Assembly (NCBI RefSeq): GCF_019417665.1 | Contig: NZ_DXUU01000021.1 | Coordinates: 1 to 40,338 of the forward strand | Source: Ruminococcus sp. | GTDB lineage: Bacteria > Bacillota > Clostridia > Oscillospirales > Ruminococcaceae | DNA length: 40,338 bases | Direction: 5' to 3' | Shown here: one piece after another, positions 40,265-40,338 of the stretch | How positions within the stretch are numbered: position 1 is the stretch's first letter | Layout: each line of letters starts with the position of its first letter | Position numbers and translations under genes: made by a program | Notes under the pieces: generated by a model | The model's input: only the letters and a program-made list of their open reading frames with translations | Databases searched by the model: none | What the model was told of the DNA's origin: nothing

Positions 40265-40338
40265 ATGTCAGTTAAAGTTGCTATTAATGGTTTTGGCCGT
40301 ATCGGTCGTCTTGCATTCCGTCAGATGTTCGGTGCAGA
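40265..40338 (+). CDS. gap: Glyceraldehyde-3-phosphate dehydrogenase (5' part)
   Basis: The window ends inside this gene. The visible start, VKVAINGFGRIGRLAFRQMF, is the NAD-binding Rossmann motif of GAPDH (type I), which makes 1,3-bisphosphoglycerate in glycolysis. AGGAGG is at normal spacing before the ATG. Only the first ~24 codons are seen. Confidence 0.95.
   Translation, partial: MSVKVAINGFGRIGRLAFRQMFGA

Noticed and set aside
1..40338. CRISPR array, tRNA or rRNA genes
   Set aside because: No regularly spaced direct repeats and no T-arm (GGTTCGAATCC-type) or rRNA-like sequence was seen by eye. A tRNAscan or Infernal run would be the check.

Overview
The window looks like chromosome from an anaerobic low-to-mid GC Gram-positive of the class Clostridia, most like Ruminococcus or a close gut relative. 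Reasons: strong AGGAGG-type ribosome binding sites, TTG/GTG starts, TTGACA/TATAAT promoters, intrinsic terminators, fermentative enzymes (pyruvate formate-lyase, NADP-type glutamate dehydrogenase) and typical Firmicutes families (DUF421/DUF4363 pair, CPBP protease, CmpB-like protein). The species assignment is inference. No rRNA, tRNA or CRISPR array was seen.

Region 1 (1-8.4 kb): a LacI-type regulator is divergent from a fructan/sucrose operon: lipoprotein binding protein, two permeases, ATPase, GH32 fructosidase, PfkB fructokinase and a Crh-like HPr-fold protein lacking the catalytic His. Two matching operators lie in the divergent promoter region.

Region 2 (8.6-15.2 kb) is accessory: flavin reductase, a Fic pseudogene broken by a small repeat element, a GNAT-RibD fusion, a WYL regulator with candidate operators in front of itself and a neighbouring HhH-GPD-like gene, then unknown protein, metallophosphoesterase, unknown protein and PTP-like phosphatase, and a LysR remnant. 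Region 3 (15.2-22.4 kb) has a DUF368 (PopT-type) protein, a two-component system, an EamA transporter and a PAP2 phosphatase (a possible lipid-carrier recycling module), then a MarR-antiporter pair on the minus strand.

Region 4 (22.4-40.3 kb) looks like core chromosome with higher GC: HAD phosphatase, a strong candidate ncRNA unit, gdhA, an SPFH protein, a NERD protein, the pfl operon, CorA, a long hairpin array, a CNNM/CBS protein, GtrA, DUF421-DUF4363, Nudix, CPBP protease, a degenerate kinase-like protein and the start of gap.

The most striking observation is the pyruvate formate-lyase locus. The catalytic core (with its Cys-Cys pair) ends before the glycyl-radical domain, and that domain is a separate 79-aa gene (with the RVSGYAVNF motif) about 300 bp downstream. 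A 69-aa Cys-containing protein is encoded between them and the activase follows. All parts have their own ribosome binding sites and look intact, so this appears to be a genuinely split glycyl radical enzyme. Also notable are five copies of a ~162-bp MITE-like repeat whose internal hairpin shows compensatory base changes.
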